A stretch of DNA of 51,073 nt, from positions 1 through 51,073 of the forward strand of contig NZ_QSOP01000016.1 of NCBI RefSeq assembly GCF_003436275.1. The letters run 5' to 3'. The position numbers were made by a program, and so were the translations under genes. Below, one piece after another: positions 41,329 to 51,026 of this stretch (positions are counted from its first letter, which is position 1; each line of letters starts with the position of its first letter). The DNA comes from Collinsella sp. TM09-10AT (GTDB lineage: Bacteria; Actinomycetota; Coriobacteriia; Coriobacteriales; Coriobacteriaceae). A model generated the notes under the pieces. It searched no databases. It was not told where the DNA came from and saw nothing but the letters and a program-made list of their open reading frames with translations.

Positions 41329-42619
41329 GGCCGTACTCCTCCCTCTCAAGCGTATCAAAAGGAGCCGCCAGCTTCTCGTAGGCGACCTCAGTCGAGCCGG
41401 TTATTTCGGCAAAGCGAGAGCGTCCATCAGCGCAGGTCTCCGCAAGATAATATGAGCACAATCCATCAACAGCGTGCTTCTTAGAATACACTTCGATCGC
41501 ATTCAAGAAATATGGACTATGGGTGCTCATTAAGACGTGCATCCCGAGCTCTTTCTGGAGCAGCACGATTATCTCGGCGAAGGCCAGCTGCCATGCAGGA
41601 TGAAGATGAATCTCGGGTTCATCGAGGATAATAGTCCCTCCGGCATCTAGCGCGCCGGACTTCAAGAGCACCTTCATGATGGCGAACGTCTTCAAGCCAG
41701 CAGAAAGGTTCCCAGGCTCCAACCCCCGAGCGAAGCCCTCTTCGAGATACGTAAGGTGACCGCGACTTTCGCTCCTCTCGAAATACCCCGGACATAAGGA
41801 GGAGACCTTGTCCATGAGAACCTTCAGGTGCCGCTCCTTCGCGATCTCGTCGAACAGCGAGGACTCGCTGTCATCGTTACGGATGGTCGCCTGAATCAAA
41901 TCTTGCCGCAGCTCCTCCTGGTGTCCAAGGAGGGGCCTGAACCGAAAAGCGGGGCCGTAGGGCCCTCCGAGAGAATCGATCAGGAACGGGTCGTCCAGAT
42001 AATGCGCCCTGAATCGCAAAACCCTCCTATCGTGCACCTCCGCCACCTCGTCACCTGCAACCGAGAAAACCGTAGATGCGTCCTTTATCTGGAGTTCGAC
42101 CTTCCCGGGCTCTTCGCCGAAAACCGAATTGATCTGGCCGTTGAACTCGCTTTGGAACCTGTTTGTCGCAATCGCACGAAATACCTCATCATCGGAGATA
42201 TCCATGATCTCGATAATCTGATCGGCAACTCCTGCTACGCCATTCGTGAAATCGGATTCGATCTCACGGGAGATCTCCTCCCCGTAATACTCCTTTATCT
42301 CATCAATAAGCTCGTCCCTCGTGCACTCGCCCGAAAAAACCCTGTCGATGAAACCATTCATTCTTCCAGCAGTTCGCCTGTGGCGAGACGTGGAGTCGAG
42401 AGGGCCTCCCACATATGCCTTCCTGATGGCGCGTTCAACACTATTGCGCCTCATGCGGTCGATTTTGTTCTCCGAATCGGACATGCTGTTGAAGGCCGCA
42501 TAAAGCGCTTTTCCAACCGTGCTTTTCCCCGTCCCGTTCTCCCCGGCGATCACGGCAATGCCATTAATCTCGATATCGGCCTCAGCGACCCTGCCGATGT
42601 TTTTCACCTTGATTTTCAA
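41321..42619 (-). CDS. AAA_21/AAA_15-type ATPase of a likely defence pair
   Basis: 432 aa from a TTG start. Walker A GENGTGKST (residues 26-34), the ABC-like signature LSAGLKTF, Walker B GTIILDEPEIHLHPAW, and the H-loop STHSPYF are all present. This places it with the SMC/OLD-related ATPases found in PARIS, Septu, retron Eco8 and similar systems. Between Walker A and the signature is a ~230-residue helical insert that varies between systems. Its stop overlaps the nuclease start. Flanking IS remnants support horizontal transfer. Confidence 0.82.
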   Translation of the reverse strand: MKIKVKNIGRVAEADIEINGIAVIAGENGTGKSTVGKALYAAFNSMSDSENKIDRMRRNSVERAIRKAYVGGPLDSTSRHRRTAGRMNGFIDRVFSGECTRDELIDEIKEYYGEEISREIESDFTNGVAGVADQIIEIMDISDDEVFRAIATNRFQSEFNGQINSVFGEEPGKVELQIKDASTVFSVAGDEVAEVHDRRVLRFRAHYLDDPFLIDSLGGPYGPAFRFRPLLGHQEELRQDLIQATIRNDDSESSLFDEIAKERHLKVLMDKVSSLCPGYFERSESRGHLTYLEEGFARGLEPGNLSAGLKTFAIMKVLLKSGALDAGGTIILDEPEIHLHPAWQLAFAEIIVLLQKELGMHVLMSTHSPYFLNAIEVYSKKHAVDGLCSYYLAETCADGRSRFAEITGSTEVAYEKLAAPFDTLEREEYGLE

Positions 42620-42913
42620 TGCATATCACCAGCTCTAAACTCGCGAGACTCAATAGCTCGATTATCGCACAGGGAGATCGACTTCTCGAGGACTCCCTAA
42701 ATGGAACGCGCGGGGAGGACATGGCTCGCCGCCGTCCGCTTTGCGTTCGCGCGGGGAAGGGTGACGACCAGGGGCCTCTCCGGGCTCATCAAGAGGAGCG
42801 CCGGATCCTCCTCGTCCATTTGAACTGTATTGTATCCCAGGACACTTGACTTAGAGGAATGGCGTTGAGCGGCGATAATCGTTTCAGCGCCAAAAAGAAA
42901 GGAGTGTTCAGTC

Positions 42914-43225
42914 ATGGCAGATAGGCTCTCCTGCACAGCGGGGCACCGCACCGAGGCCGCAGACTTCGCCGTCGCGTCGGGGAAGCCCATCGCCCAAGTG
43001 GCCGCCGACCTCGGCATCAATGAGAAGATCCTGGGAAGATGGGTGACGGTCAGAAAGAAGGAACTGGCCAACCACCCGGTCGCGGCGGCCGCGGCCAAGA
43101 CCGAGACCGCCGAGATGAGGGCCGCCCGCAAGTGCATGCGCGAGCTCGAGCTCGAGAACGAGTTCCTAAAAAGCCCCGACCTCACATTGGAGGCCGGGGC
43201 CAGTAGATTTTTGGGACATGTCTAG
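42914..43225 (+). pseudogene. IS3-family OrfA remnant
   Basis: FAVASGKPIAQVAADLGINE is the OrfA helix-turn-helix, and MRAARKCMRELELENEFLK the leucine-zipper end. The final residues after NEFLK are unrelated to the family, and no OrfB follows, so the element was cut off. It marks the right edge of the island. Confidence 0.8.
43168..43200 (-). terminator. Terminator downstream of galE
   Basis: GCCCCGACCTC (43173-43183) pairs with GAGGCCGGGGC (43190-43200) with one mismatch. On the minus strand it is followed by TTTTT. It lies within the IS3 remnant, 114 bp after the galE stop. Confidence 0.65.
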
Positions 43226-43267
43226 AAATCTACCCATGCGGGAAGCGGCATGTGCCGAGCATGTCGC

Positions 43268-43303
43268 GTGCTAGGTTTTGAGGCATGCCACAAAACCTAG
43301 CAC
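43268..43303. repeat. Inverted repeat just after galE
   Basis: GTGCTAGGTTTTG (43268-43280) and CAAAACCTAGCAC (43291-43303) form a perfect 13-bp stem with a self-complementary GGCATGCC centre. Confidence 0.65.
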
Positions 43304-43313
43304 GGGGGAGTGG

Positions 43314-44375
43314 CTACTCGGCGTCGGCGAAGCCGTTGGGGTTGTGGCTCTGCCAGTTCCAGCTATCGCGGCACATGTCCGCGATATCGTACTGGGCCTT
43401 CCAACCCATCATGCGCTCGGCCTTGGAGGCATCGCACCAGTTGGCGGCGATGTCGCCGGCGCGGCGCTCGCGAATCACGTAGGGCAGCTCCTTGCCGCAC
43501 GCCTTGGAGAAGGCAGCAACGACCTCGAGCACCGAGGTGCCGGTGCCGGTGCCCAGGTTAAAGATCTCGACGCCGGTCTTGCCGTTCATCCAGTTGAGGG
43601 CGGCAACGTGGCCCGAGGCCAGGTCGCAAACGTGGATATAGTCGCGCACGCCCGTGCCGTCGGGAGTGGGGTAGTCATTGCCAAAGACCTGAACGGCCTC
43701 GAGCTTGCCCACGGCAACCTGCGCGACATAGGGCACCAGGTTGTTGGGGATACCCTTGGGGTCCTCGCCGATCAGGCCCGACGGATGGGCGCCGATGGGG
43801 TTGAAGTAGCGGAGCAGCACGACATCCCACTCGGGGTCGGCGGTGTGAACGTCCATAAGGATCTGCTCGATCATCCACTTGGTCCAACCATAGGGGTTGG
43901 TCGCGGGCTTCTTGGGGTCCTCTTCGGTGACGGGCGGGTTGTCCGGGTCGCCGTAGACGGTCGAGGAACTCGAGAAGATGATGGACTTGCAGCCATGATT
44001 GCGCATGACGTCGATGAGCACCAGGGTGTTCTCGATGTTGTTGTGGTAGTACTCGACGGGCTTGCTCACCGACTCACCGACGGCCTTAAAGCCGGCGAAG
44101 TGGATGACGCGGTCGATCTGGTGGGTATCGAAGATCTTGTTCATCGCATCGCGGTCGAGCACGTTGGCCTCGTAGAAGGTGAGGTTCTTGGCGGCCTCGT
44201 CGCCCACGATGGTCTTGACGCGGTCGATGGCAACGGCGCTGGAGTTGGAGAGGTCATCGACGACGACAACCTGGTAGCCGCCCTCGAGCAGCTGAACGAC
44301 GGTGTGCGAGCCGATAAAGCCGGCGCCGCCGGTAACGAGGACGCAGGTGTCTTTGGGGTCGAGTGCTTTGGACAT
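43314..44375 (-). CDS. galE: UDP-glucose 4-epimerase
   Basis: Interconverts UDP-glucose and UDP-galactose; needs NAD. VLVTGGAGFIGSHTV is the Rossmann dinucleotide loop. SSSSTVYG and YGWTKWMIE carry the catalytic Ser/Thr and Tyr-x-x-x-Lys. The ATG at 44375 has AGGAGA upstream, so the 20-residue extension to 44438 is dropped, leaving 353 aa. It appears monocistronic, with a terminator in the IS3 remnant. Confidence 0.95.
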   Translation of the reverse strand: MSKALDPKDTCVLVTGGAGFIGSHTVVQLLEGGYQVVVVDDLSNSSAVAIDRVKTIVGDEAAKNLTFYEANVLDRDAMNKIFDTHQIDRVIHFAGFKAVGESVSKPVEYYHNNIENTLVLIDVMRNHGCKSIIFSSSSTVYGDPDNPPVTEEDPKKPATNPYGWTKWMIEQILMDVHTADPEWDVVLLRYFNPIGAHPSGLIGEDPKGIPNNLVPYVAQVAVGKLEAVQVFGNDYPTPDGTGVRDYIHVCDLASGHVAALNWMNGKTGVEIFNLGTGTGTSVLEVVAAFSKACGKELPYVIRERRAGDIAANWCDASKAERMMGWKAQYDIADMCRDSWNWQSHNPNGFADAE

Positions 44376-44643
44376 GTAGTCTCCTATCGAATCAGGAACA
44401 CTTCTTGAGGGGAGTATAGCGCAGCTGGGGGCGCCCAAAACACGCGGGGCAGGAAAACCAGAGGATTGATGTTAACGTACTCATAGGGTGTTATTTGCAT
44501 AATCCTTACCTTTGGTGTGGGACGTATTTGCGAGCCGCTGACCATGCTTTTCCAGCCGTTCGTGGAAATAGTTGGGACAAGCGCGATGTGCGTTAATATG
44601 TTTGAGTTGAGCGACATATAAATAAACATGTAACGGAGTACAT

Positions 44644-45849
44644 ATGTCACCGAACAACGATTCCATCTTTACGCAGGAGCTCTCGCGCCGCACTGCCCTT
44701 AAGGCTCTTTTCGGCGCCGCTTCCGCGGCTGTTCTTTTTGGCCTGCCCGCCCGCGCCCATGCGGCTGAGGCCAGCCAAGAAACCACCGACAAACTGAATG
44801 CCGCCCAGGCCCAGCTCGACGAGGTCCAGGCTCAGCTCGACAGCATCGCCAATGAGTACGCGACGCTCGCCAACAAGAATGCCCAGACCCTCAGCGATAT
44901 CGAGGGCGTTCAGGGTCAGATCGACGAGACGCAGGCTCAGATCGACACCAAGAAGTCGGAGCTCAAGAAGAAGCGTAACGACCTTTCCGACCGCGTGGCG
45001 GCAAGCTACAAGTCGGGCGGTACCAATATCCTGTCGCTGCTACTGGCTTCGGGCTCGTTTGAGGAGCTCGTCGCCAACGCGCATTACGTCGAGAAGATCA
45101 ACAAGAGCGACCGCGACGCCATTGAGGACATCCAGACCATCCAGAAAGAACTCGATACACAGAAGTCCGAGCTCGAGTCGCAGAAGGCCGACCTGGAGAA
45201 GCTCAAGGACCAGCAGACTGCTCAGATGCAGGACATGCAGGCCAAGCAGCAGGAGGTCCAGACGGTTCTGAACGGCCTCTCCGACGATGTCAAGGAACTC
45301 ATGGCCCAGCGTGATTCCGAGATTCTCGCTGCCGCCCAGGCAGAGGAGGCTGCCAGGAAGGCTGCCGCTGCCGCGGCTGCCGCAAACAAGAACAATTCCT
45401 ACTCGGGTGGTTCAAGCTCGGGTGGCGGATCGTATGCGCCCGGAACTCCGCAACAGAATGCCGGCTCGGGCAAGCAGCAGGCCGTCGTCAACGCATGCTA
45501 CTCCACCCCTTCGCCTGGCCTGAACTGGTGCGCCGCTTGGGTTACCAACGTATTCCGCAACGCCGGCGTGGGCTACTTTGGCGGCAACGCGTGCGACATG
45601 TTTAACGCCTGGTGCTACAGCTCCGATCGTTCGGCGCTGCAGGTGGGCATGATCGTGGCCGACTCGTCGCACAGTGGTACCGGTACGCCGGGCCTGCTGT
45701 ACGGACACGTGGGCATCTATGTTGGTGGCGGCATCGTTATGAGCAACGAGGGCGCCATTACGTCTAAGTCACTTGATGCGTTTATTCGGTTCTACGGTAC
45801 TGGCTCTGGCGTGCGCTGGGGCTGGCTCGGCGGTATTGCGTTGTCGTAA
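44644..45849 (+). CDS. Secreted coiled-coil protein with C-terminal NlpC/P60- or CHAP-like hydrolase domain
   Basis: 401 aa. The N-terminal SRRTALKALFGAASAAVLFG...ARAHAAE looks like a Tat signal with cleavage after AHA. Residues about 45-240 form a long coiled coil of the PcsB/CwlO type (Gln/Asp/Lys heptads), followed by an Ala-rich and Gly/Ser linker. The C-terminal ~120 residues have CAAWVTNVFRNAG with the candidate nucleophile Cys and GLLYGHVGIYVGGG with the His. This suggests a peptidoglycan hydrolase for cell separation, probably activated by FtsEX-like partners, which are not in the window. A palindromic element starts 8 nt after the stop. Confidence 0.85.
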   Translation: MSPNNDSIFTQELSRRTALKALFGAASAAVLFGLPARAHAAEASQETTDKLNAAQAQLDEVQAQLDSIANEYATLANKNAQTLSDIEGVQGQIDETQAQIDTKKSELKKKRNDLSDRVAASYKSGGTNILSLLLASGSFEELVANAHYVEKINKSDRDAIEDIQTIQKELDTQKSELESQKADLEKLKDQQTAQMQDMQAKQQEVQTVLNGLSDDVKELMAQRDSEILAAAQAEEAARKAAAAAAAANKNNSYSGGSSSGGGSYAPGTPQQNAGSGKQQAVVNACYSTPSPGLNWCAAWVTNVFRNAGVGYFGGNACDMFNAWCYSSDRSALQVGMIVADSSHSGTGTPGLLYGHVGIYVGGGIVMSNEGAITSKSLDAFIRFYGTGSGVRWGWLGGIALS

Positions 45850-45857
45850 AGCCGACT

Positions 45858-45993
45858 GGGCCGCGTGCCCGCCCGCAATATATTTGATTGCCTGCTCGGG
45901 CAGTCCTGCGCAAGACGAAGGCCACATTAAGTGGCCTTCTTTGCGTGCGGAACTCGCGATCAATCAAATATATTGCGGGCGGGCACGCGGCCC
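45858..45993 (+). repeat. Variable-arm palindromic element, copy C
   Basis: A perfect 33-bp inverted repeat (45858-45890 and 45961-45993) flanks a 70-nt core (45891-45960). From CAGTCC onward the core is identical to that of copy A, with CTCGGG replacing CTCTA near its left end. Its arms share no sequence with those of copies A or B. Confidence 0.9.
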
Positions 45994-46045
45994 TCTCGGG
46001 TCCTGAGCGCGACTCACCGGACTGGTTGTCTGATATAAAGATGGC

Positions 46046-46076
46046 GAAGGCCCCTTTCGGGACCTTCTTTGTTTAG
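46046..46076 (+). terminator. Terminator between the coiled-coil hydrolase gene and murB
   Basis: GAAGGCCCC-tttc-GGGACCTTC is followed by TTTGTTT. It may stop read-through past copy C and also lies at the murB 3' end. Confidence 0.7.
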
Positions 46077-47035
46077 AGGAATTCGCCTACTCGGTTGACT
46101 TCGGGTTCGAGGTCTACGTTGAATTGGTCTTTGACGGTTGTTTGGATGTGGCGGATGAGTTCGTCGACGTCGGCGGCGGTGGCGTGGTCGGCGTTGACGA
46201 TGAAGCCGCAGTGCTTCTCGCTCACCTGCGCGCCGCCAACGGCGTGTCCTCGCAGGCCGGCATCCATGATGAGTTTGCCGGCAAAGTAACCCTCGGGGCG
46301 CTTGAAAGTGGAGCCAGCACTCGGCATGTCGAGCGGCTGCTTGTCCTCGCGGCGCTGGCGGTAGTCGTCCATGTCGGCCTTAATCATCGCGGCGTTGCCC
46401 GGGGCGAGATTGAAAGTGGCCGAAAGTACGATGAAGCCGTCGTCGGCGATGCGGCTCTTGCGATAGCCCAGGTTGAGTTCGTCGACATCGAACTCGATGA
46501 TGTTGCCGCTGCCGCGGGTGCCATCGTCGAGCTGGCGAGCGGGTTTGTAGACGCGCACGGACTCCAGCACATCGGCCATGCAGGCACCGTAGGCACCGGC
46601 GTTCATGTAGCAGGCGCCGCCGACCGATCCGGGGATACCCGAGATGGGCTCCATGCCGGTGAGGCCGGCCTCGGCTGCCGTCGCAGCGACATCGGAAAGC
46701 AAGGCGCCGGCTGCCGCCGTGACGTGCGTGCCGTCGACCGTAATGTCGGAGAGGCCCTTGCCCAGCGCCACGACAACGCCGCGGATGCCCTTGTCGCCGA
46801 CGAGCAAGTCGGAGCCGTTGCCCACGATGGTGAGGGGCAAATCGCAGCGATAACAGGTATCGAGCGTGGCGACGAGGCCCTGCTCGGTATCGGGCGTGAC
46901 AAAGACGTCGGCCGGGCCGCCGATCTTAAACGTGGTGTGCTCGCGCATGGGCTCGCTCATCAGTACGTTGTCCTCGCCGGCAACGCCAGCAAGCGCGCAC
47001 AGCAGGTCCTCGTTAAAAAAGTCGTTCTCGTGCAT
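46073..47035 (-). CDS. murB: UDP-N-acetylenolpyruvoylglucosamine reductase
   Basis: FAD enzyme of the second step of peptidoglycan precursor synthesis. THTTFKIGGPADVF-like start (HTTFKIGGPADVF), the FAD loop GNGSDLLVGDKG, IPGSVGGACYMNAGAYG, the catalytic Ser in PSAGSTFKRPEG, and EKHCGFIVN near the end. ATG 47035 gives 320 aa, near the normal length; the frame opens at 47080 with a TTG, which is less likely. It is divergent from the LacI gene. Confidence 0.94.
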   Translation of the reverse strand: MHENDFFNEDLLCALAGVAGEDNVLMSEPMREHTTFKIGGPADVFVTPDTEQGLVATLDTCYRCDLPLTIVGNGSDLLVGDKGIRGVVVALGKGLSDITVDGTHVTAAAGALLSDVAATAAEAGLTGMEPISGIPGSVGGACYMNAGAYGACMADVLESVRVYKPARQLDDGTRGSGNIIEFDVDELNLGYRKSRIADDGFIVLSATFNLAPGNAAMIKADMDDYRQRREDKQPLDMPSAGSTFKRPEGYFAGKLIMDAGLRGHAVGGAQVSEKHCGFIVNADHATAADVDELIRHIQTTVKDQFNVDLEPEVNRVGEFL

Positions 47036-47140
47036 ACGAATATCCGCCTTTTGGTGGTCGTCGTCATCAATCGATTGCAATATACCCCACCCGGACGAAT
47101 TTGGTGCGCTTGCGGCGATAAAACAGCCGTCTACCGGATT

Positions 47141-47158
47141 GGTAAAGTGTTTATCACC
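47141..47158. promoter_or_regulatory. Operator-like site upstream of the LacI gene
   Basis: GGTAAAGTGTTTATCACC resembles the sites before the phosphoketolase gene (GGTAAAACGTTTTTTCACC). This suggests autoregulation by the LacI protein. Confidence 0.5.
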
Positions 47159-47218
47159 GAGGTAGAGGGGTAGTCGCTATACTTTCAAGAGATTGCGCGT
47201 AAACCCGGAAGGAGCGAG

Positions 47219-48247
47219 ATGGCCAACAAAGTCACCCTCAAGCAGATCGCCCAGGAGGTGGGGCTTTCCCCCTCGTCGGTCTCGCTTGTGCTCAATAATC
47301 GGCCCTGTCGCATCTCAGAAGAAAACCGCAAGCTCATCAAGGAGGTCGCGGCGCGCAACCACTATGTTCCCAACCAGATTGCGCGTAGCCTGGTCATGCG
47401 CGAGTCGCGCACGCTAGGCCTTATCGTCCCTAACATCGAGAGCCGCTTTTTTGCCTCGCTTGCCGGCAGCTTGGAAAAGCGCTGCCGCGAGGACGGCTAT
47501 GCGCTCTTTATTACCAGCTCGGGCGGAAGTGCCGACGACGATCTTGAGCTGCTGCGTCAGCTGGTGACGCGCGGCGTCGACGGTGTCTTTTTGGTGGTGG
47601 GTGACGAGTTCTCCGACGACCGCGCCCTGCGCGAAGAGGTCAGCCATCTACCCATCCCTGCCGTGATGGTCGATCGTGCCATTGAAGGACTCGAGTGCGA
47701 CAAGGTGATGTTCGACCACGAGATGGGTGGCTACATGGCCACGCGGTATCTAATTGAGCAGGGTCATCGCCGCATCGCCTGTCTGGTTAACGCGCGCCGT
47801 TCCAATACGGGTCGCAAACGACTTGCCGGCTATGAGCGCGCGCTGCGCGAGGTTGGCCTGCCAATCGACGCGCGTTTGGAGTTTGAGAGTGAGTACTACA
47901 TTCCGAGCGCATACGAGGCCTCGGAGGCGGTACTCGCAACTGACGCCACCGCCGTGTTCGCAAGCTCGGATAACATTGCCCTCGGTTTGCTTAAGCGCTT
48001 GCACGAGATGGGGAAGAGCATCCCGGGCGATATCTCGGTGGTGAGCTATGACAACTCGGCGGCCGACGTTCTCTTTGAGCCGGCGCTGACCGCGATTGAG
48101 CAGGACCCTGGTGTCCTTGCGGAGCATGCTTTTGGCTGCATGTCCAAGCGTCTTGCCGGTAGGGGCGGCAGGCGTGCCGAAGAGGTCGTTCTGGAGCCGG
48201 AGCTTATCGTTAAGGACAGCGTGCTCGAGCTTACTAAACACAACTAA
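47219..48247 (+). CDS. LacI-family transcriptional regulator
   Basis: 342 aa. VTLKQIAQEVGLSPSSVSLVLNN is the helix-turn-helix, and NHYVPNQIARSL the hinge. The rest is a periplasmic-binding-protein-like sugar sensor (LGLIVPNIESRFFASLAG, ASSDNIALGLLKRLHEMG, VVSYDNS). AAGGAG precedes the ATG. It directly precedes the phosphoketolase gene, whose promoter carries two palindromic AAAACGTTTT sites, so it is the likely local regulator. Its ligand is unknown. Confidence 0.92.
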   Translation: MANKVTLKQIAQEVGLSPSSVSLVLNNRPCRISEENRKLIKEVAARNHYVPNQIARSLVMRESRTLGLIVPNIESRFFASLAGSLEKRCREDGYALFITSSGGSADDDLELLRQLVTRGVDGVFLVVGDEFSDDRALREEVSHLPIPAVMVDRAIEGLECDKVMFDHEMGGYMATRYLIEQGHRRIACLVNARRSNTGRKRLAGYERALREVGLPIDARLEFESEYYIPSAYEASEAVLATDATAVFASSDNIALGLLKRLHEMGKSIPGDISVVSYDNSAADVLFEPALTAIEQDPGVLAEHAFGCMSKRLAGRGGRRAEEVVLEPELIVKDSVLELTKHN

Positions 48248-48350
48248 ACACGTTTACCAATTTGCAGAGACCGAATGTGGAGCACCTGTGACAATCAACG
48301 CCGCAGGTGAATGTCGCGTTTTGCTAATCGATGGGATTGATAAGGGTGGT

Positions 48351-48392
48351 AAAACGTTTTTTCACCATGATAAAACGTTTTAGCAAATATAC
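48351..48392 (+). promoter_or_regulatory. xfp promoter with two LacI-type operators
   Basis: Two perfect AAAACGTTTT palindromes (48351-48360 and 48372-48381) lie 21 bp apart centre to centre, about two DNA turns. A TATACT box (48387-48392) follows. The operators overlap the expected -35 region, as for repression. No clear -35 sequence is seen. Confidence 0.7.
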
Positions 48393-48451
48393 TGGTCCCA
48401 ACGAAAGGTTGCCGTATTGGAGGGTGACCGCACAGCGAAGGGACATAAACA

Positions 48452-50980
48452 ATGGCTAAAACACTGGGGACGCCGTGGCAAAAGCTGGGCCACGAGGTGC
48501 CGGCTTCCGAGCTCGAGGGCGTCGACCTGTATTGGCGCGCATCGAACTATCTGTCCGTCGGTCAGATCTACCTTCGTTCTAACCCGCTGATGCGCTCCGA
48601 CTTTGTCGACGAGAAAACCGGTGAGGTGCGCGACTTCGGTCGTCCGGACGTTAAGCACCGCCTGGTTGGCCACTGGGGCACCACGCCCGGCATCAACTTC
48701 CTGTTCGGCCACGTCAATCGACTGATCGCCGACCACAACCAGAATGCTATCTTCTTGATGGGCCCTGGTCACGGTGGCCCCGCCGGTACTGCTCAGTCGC
48801 TGCTCGACGGCACCTACCGCGAGATTCGCCCCGACATCACCAATGACGAGGCCGGCCTGCAGAAGTTCTTCCGCCAGTTCTCTTATCCCGGCGGCATCCC
48901 GAGCCACTTTGCGCCCGAGACGCCCGGTTCCATCCACGAGGGCGGCGAGCTTGGCTACACGCTCAGCCACGCTTACGGTGCCGTCATGGACAACCCGAGC
49001 CTGTTGGCCGTGGCCGTGGTGGGCGACGGCGAGTCCGAGACCGGCCCGCTCGCGACCTCTTGGCAATCCAACAAGCTCGTGAACCCGGCAACCGACGGTA
49101 TCGTTTTGCCGATCCTGCACCTCAACGGCTACAAGATCGCCAACCCCACCATCCTCGCCCGCGTGTCCGACGAAGAGCTCACCAAGTTCTTTGAGGGCAT
49201 GGGCTATAAGCCGCACTTCTTTGTCGCCGGCTTTGACGACGAGAGCCACGCAAGCATTCATGCGCGTTTCGCTGCCCTGTTTGAGCAGGTCTTCGATGAG
49301 ATCTGTGACATCAAGGCAACCGCGCAGGCCCAGGCCGCCGCAGGCGAGACCGTGGTCCGCCCGGCCTACCCCATGATTGTGTTCCGCACGCCCAAGGGCT
49401 GGACCTGCCCCAAGCAGATCGACGGCAAGAAGACCGAGGACTCCTGGCGCGCGCATCAGGTGCCGCTGGCGAGTGCCAAGGACACCCACGAGCACTTCCG
49501 CGTGCTGCGCGAGTGGCTGCGCTCCTACAAGCCCGAGGAGCTCTTTACGCCCGAGGGCCAGGTGCGCCCCGAGGTGACGGCCTTTATGCCGACCGGCGAG
49601 TTGCGCATCGGCGCCAACCCCAACGCGAACGGCGGTAAGGTGCGTCGCGAGCTCGAGCTGCCCGATATTCATGCCTACGAGGTCCCCGTCGCAACTAAGG
49701 GTCATGGCTGGGGCTCCACCGAGGCCGCCCGCGTCTTTGGTGAGTACACTGCCGACGTTCTGGCCAAGAACATGGATGACTTCCGCATCTTTGGTCCCGA
49801 CGAGACCGCGTCCAACCGTCTGCAGGCTGCCTACAAGGTGACCAAGAAGCAGTGGGACGCCGGCTTCTACGAGGACGAGGCCAACGACGAGCTGCTGGCA
49901 GGCTCCGGTAAGGTCGTCGAGCAGCTGTCCGAGCACCAATGCGAGGGCTTCCTCGAGGCCTACGTGCTCACCGGCCGTTCCGGCGTGTGGAGCTCCTACG
50001 AGAGCTTTGTCCATGTGGTCGACTCCATGGTCAACCAGCACTGCAAGTGGCTCGAGGCTACCAAGCGCGAGATTCCGTGGCGTGCCCCCATCAGCGGCCT
50101 TAACATTTTGCTGTCGAGCCACGTCTGGCGTCAGGACCACAACGGCTTCTCGCATCAGGACCCCGGCTTTATCGACCTGCTGCTCAACAAGGCCAACGAC
50201 ACGCACATCGTGAATGCCTACTATCCGGCCGACGCCAACATGGCCCTTGCCGTTGCCGAGCGCGTCTACCAGTCCACCGACTGCGTCAACGCCATCTTCT
50301 GCGGCAAGCAGCCTGCTCCGACCTTCCAGACGGTCGACGAGGCCAAGGCGGAGCTCGCCGAGGGCGTTGCGACCTGGGAGTGGGCATCGACCGCCGATTC
50401 GCTCGCCGAGGCCGATGTCGTGGTCGCCACCTGCGGCGACGTGCCGACGCTTGAGGCTCTGGCTGCAACCGACATGCTGCGCGAGCTGGGCATCAAGGTA
50501 TGGTTCGTCAACGTGGTCGATCTGCTCAAGATCCAGAACGTCTGCGAGAACGACCAGGCTCTCAGCGACGAGCGCTGGGCTGAGCTGTTCGGCTGCGGCG
50601 AGAAGCCCGTCCTCTTCGCGTTCCACGCCTATGCCGGCACGATTCGCCGCCTGATCTGGAACCGCCCCGGCCACGATGCCTTCCGCGTCCACGGCTACGA
50701 GGAGAAAGGCTCCACGACAACGCCGTTCGACATGCTGCGCCTGAACAACATGGACCGTTGGGCTTTGGCCGCCGACGTGCTGCGCCTGGTCGACGCCGAT
50801 AAGTTTGCCGAGCAGATTGATAAGTGGGAGGCATTCCGCACCGAGGCCTTCGAGTTCGCGTGCGATGAGGGCTACGATCACCCGGCCTTTACCGACTGGG
50901 TCTGGCCCGACGCTGCAGCTGCAACTGCTGCCGACGGCGCGCTTTCCGCAACGCAGATGACCGCGGGCGACAACGAGTAA
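48452..50980 (+). CDS. xfp: Xylulose-5-phosphate/fructose-6-phosphate phosphoketolase
   Basis: Thiamine diphosphate enzyme that splits xylulose-5-P or fructose-6-P to acetyl phosphate plus an aldose phosphate, the key step of the phosphoketolase pathway. It is 842 aa, slightly longer than the usual ~800. Seen in order: [39 protein letters not shown], the ThDP region [38 protein letters not shown] loop, and [16 protein letters not shown] ([15 protein letters not shown]). It is probably controlled by the preceding LacI protein. The window ends just after it. Confidence 0.96.
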   Translation: MAKTLGTPWQKLGHEVPASELEGVDLYWRASNYLSVGQIYLRSNPLMRSDFVDEKTGEVRDFGRPDVKHRLVGHWGTTPGINFLFGHVNRLIADHNQNAIFLMGPGHGGPAGTAQSLLDGTYREIRPDITNDEAGLQKFFRQFSYPGGIPSHFAPETPGSIHEGGELGYTLSHAYGAVMDNPSLLAVAVVGDGESETGPLATSWQSNKLVNPATDGIVLPILHLNGYKIANPTILARVSDEELTKFFEGMGYKPHFFVAGFDDESHASIHARFAALFEQVFDEICDIKATAQAQAAAGETVVRPAYPMIVFRTPKGWTCPKQIDGKKTEDSWRAHQVPLASAKDTHEHFRVLREWLRSYKPEELFTPEGQVRPEVTAFMPTGELRIGANPNANGGKVRRELELPDIHAYEVPVATKGHGWGSTEAARVFGEYTADVLAKNMDDFRIFGPDETASNRLQAAYKVTKKQWDAGFYEDEANDELLAGSGKVVEQLSEHQCEGFLEAYVLTGRSGVWSSYESFVHVVDSMVNQHCKWLEATKREIPWRAPISGLNILLSSHVWRQDHNGFSHQDPGFIDLLLNKANDTHIVNAYYPADANMALAVAERVYQSTDCVNAIFCGKQPAPTFQTVDEAKAELAEGVATWEWASTADSLAEADVVVATCGDVPTLEALAATDMLRELGIKVWFVNVVDLLKIQNVCENDQALSDERWAELFGCGEKPVLFAFHAYAGTIRRLIWNRPGHDAFRVHGYEEKGSTTTPFDMLRLNNMDRWALAADVLRLVDADKFAEQIDKWEAFRTEAFEFACDEGYDHPAFTDWVWPDAAAATAADGALSATQMTAGDNE

Positions 50981-51026
50981 GTGGGCATCCGGGACGGTCT
51001 CGCGCTGGGGCCTTGCCCGGCGGGGT

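Noticed and set aside
45769..46006. Small frames in palindromic copy C
   Set aside because: They follow the inverted-repeat core on both strands and have no start signals.
48380..50881. 833-codon minus-strand frame over xfp
   Set aside because: Antisense shadow of phosphoketolase.
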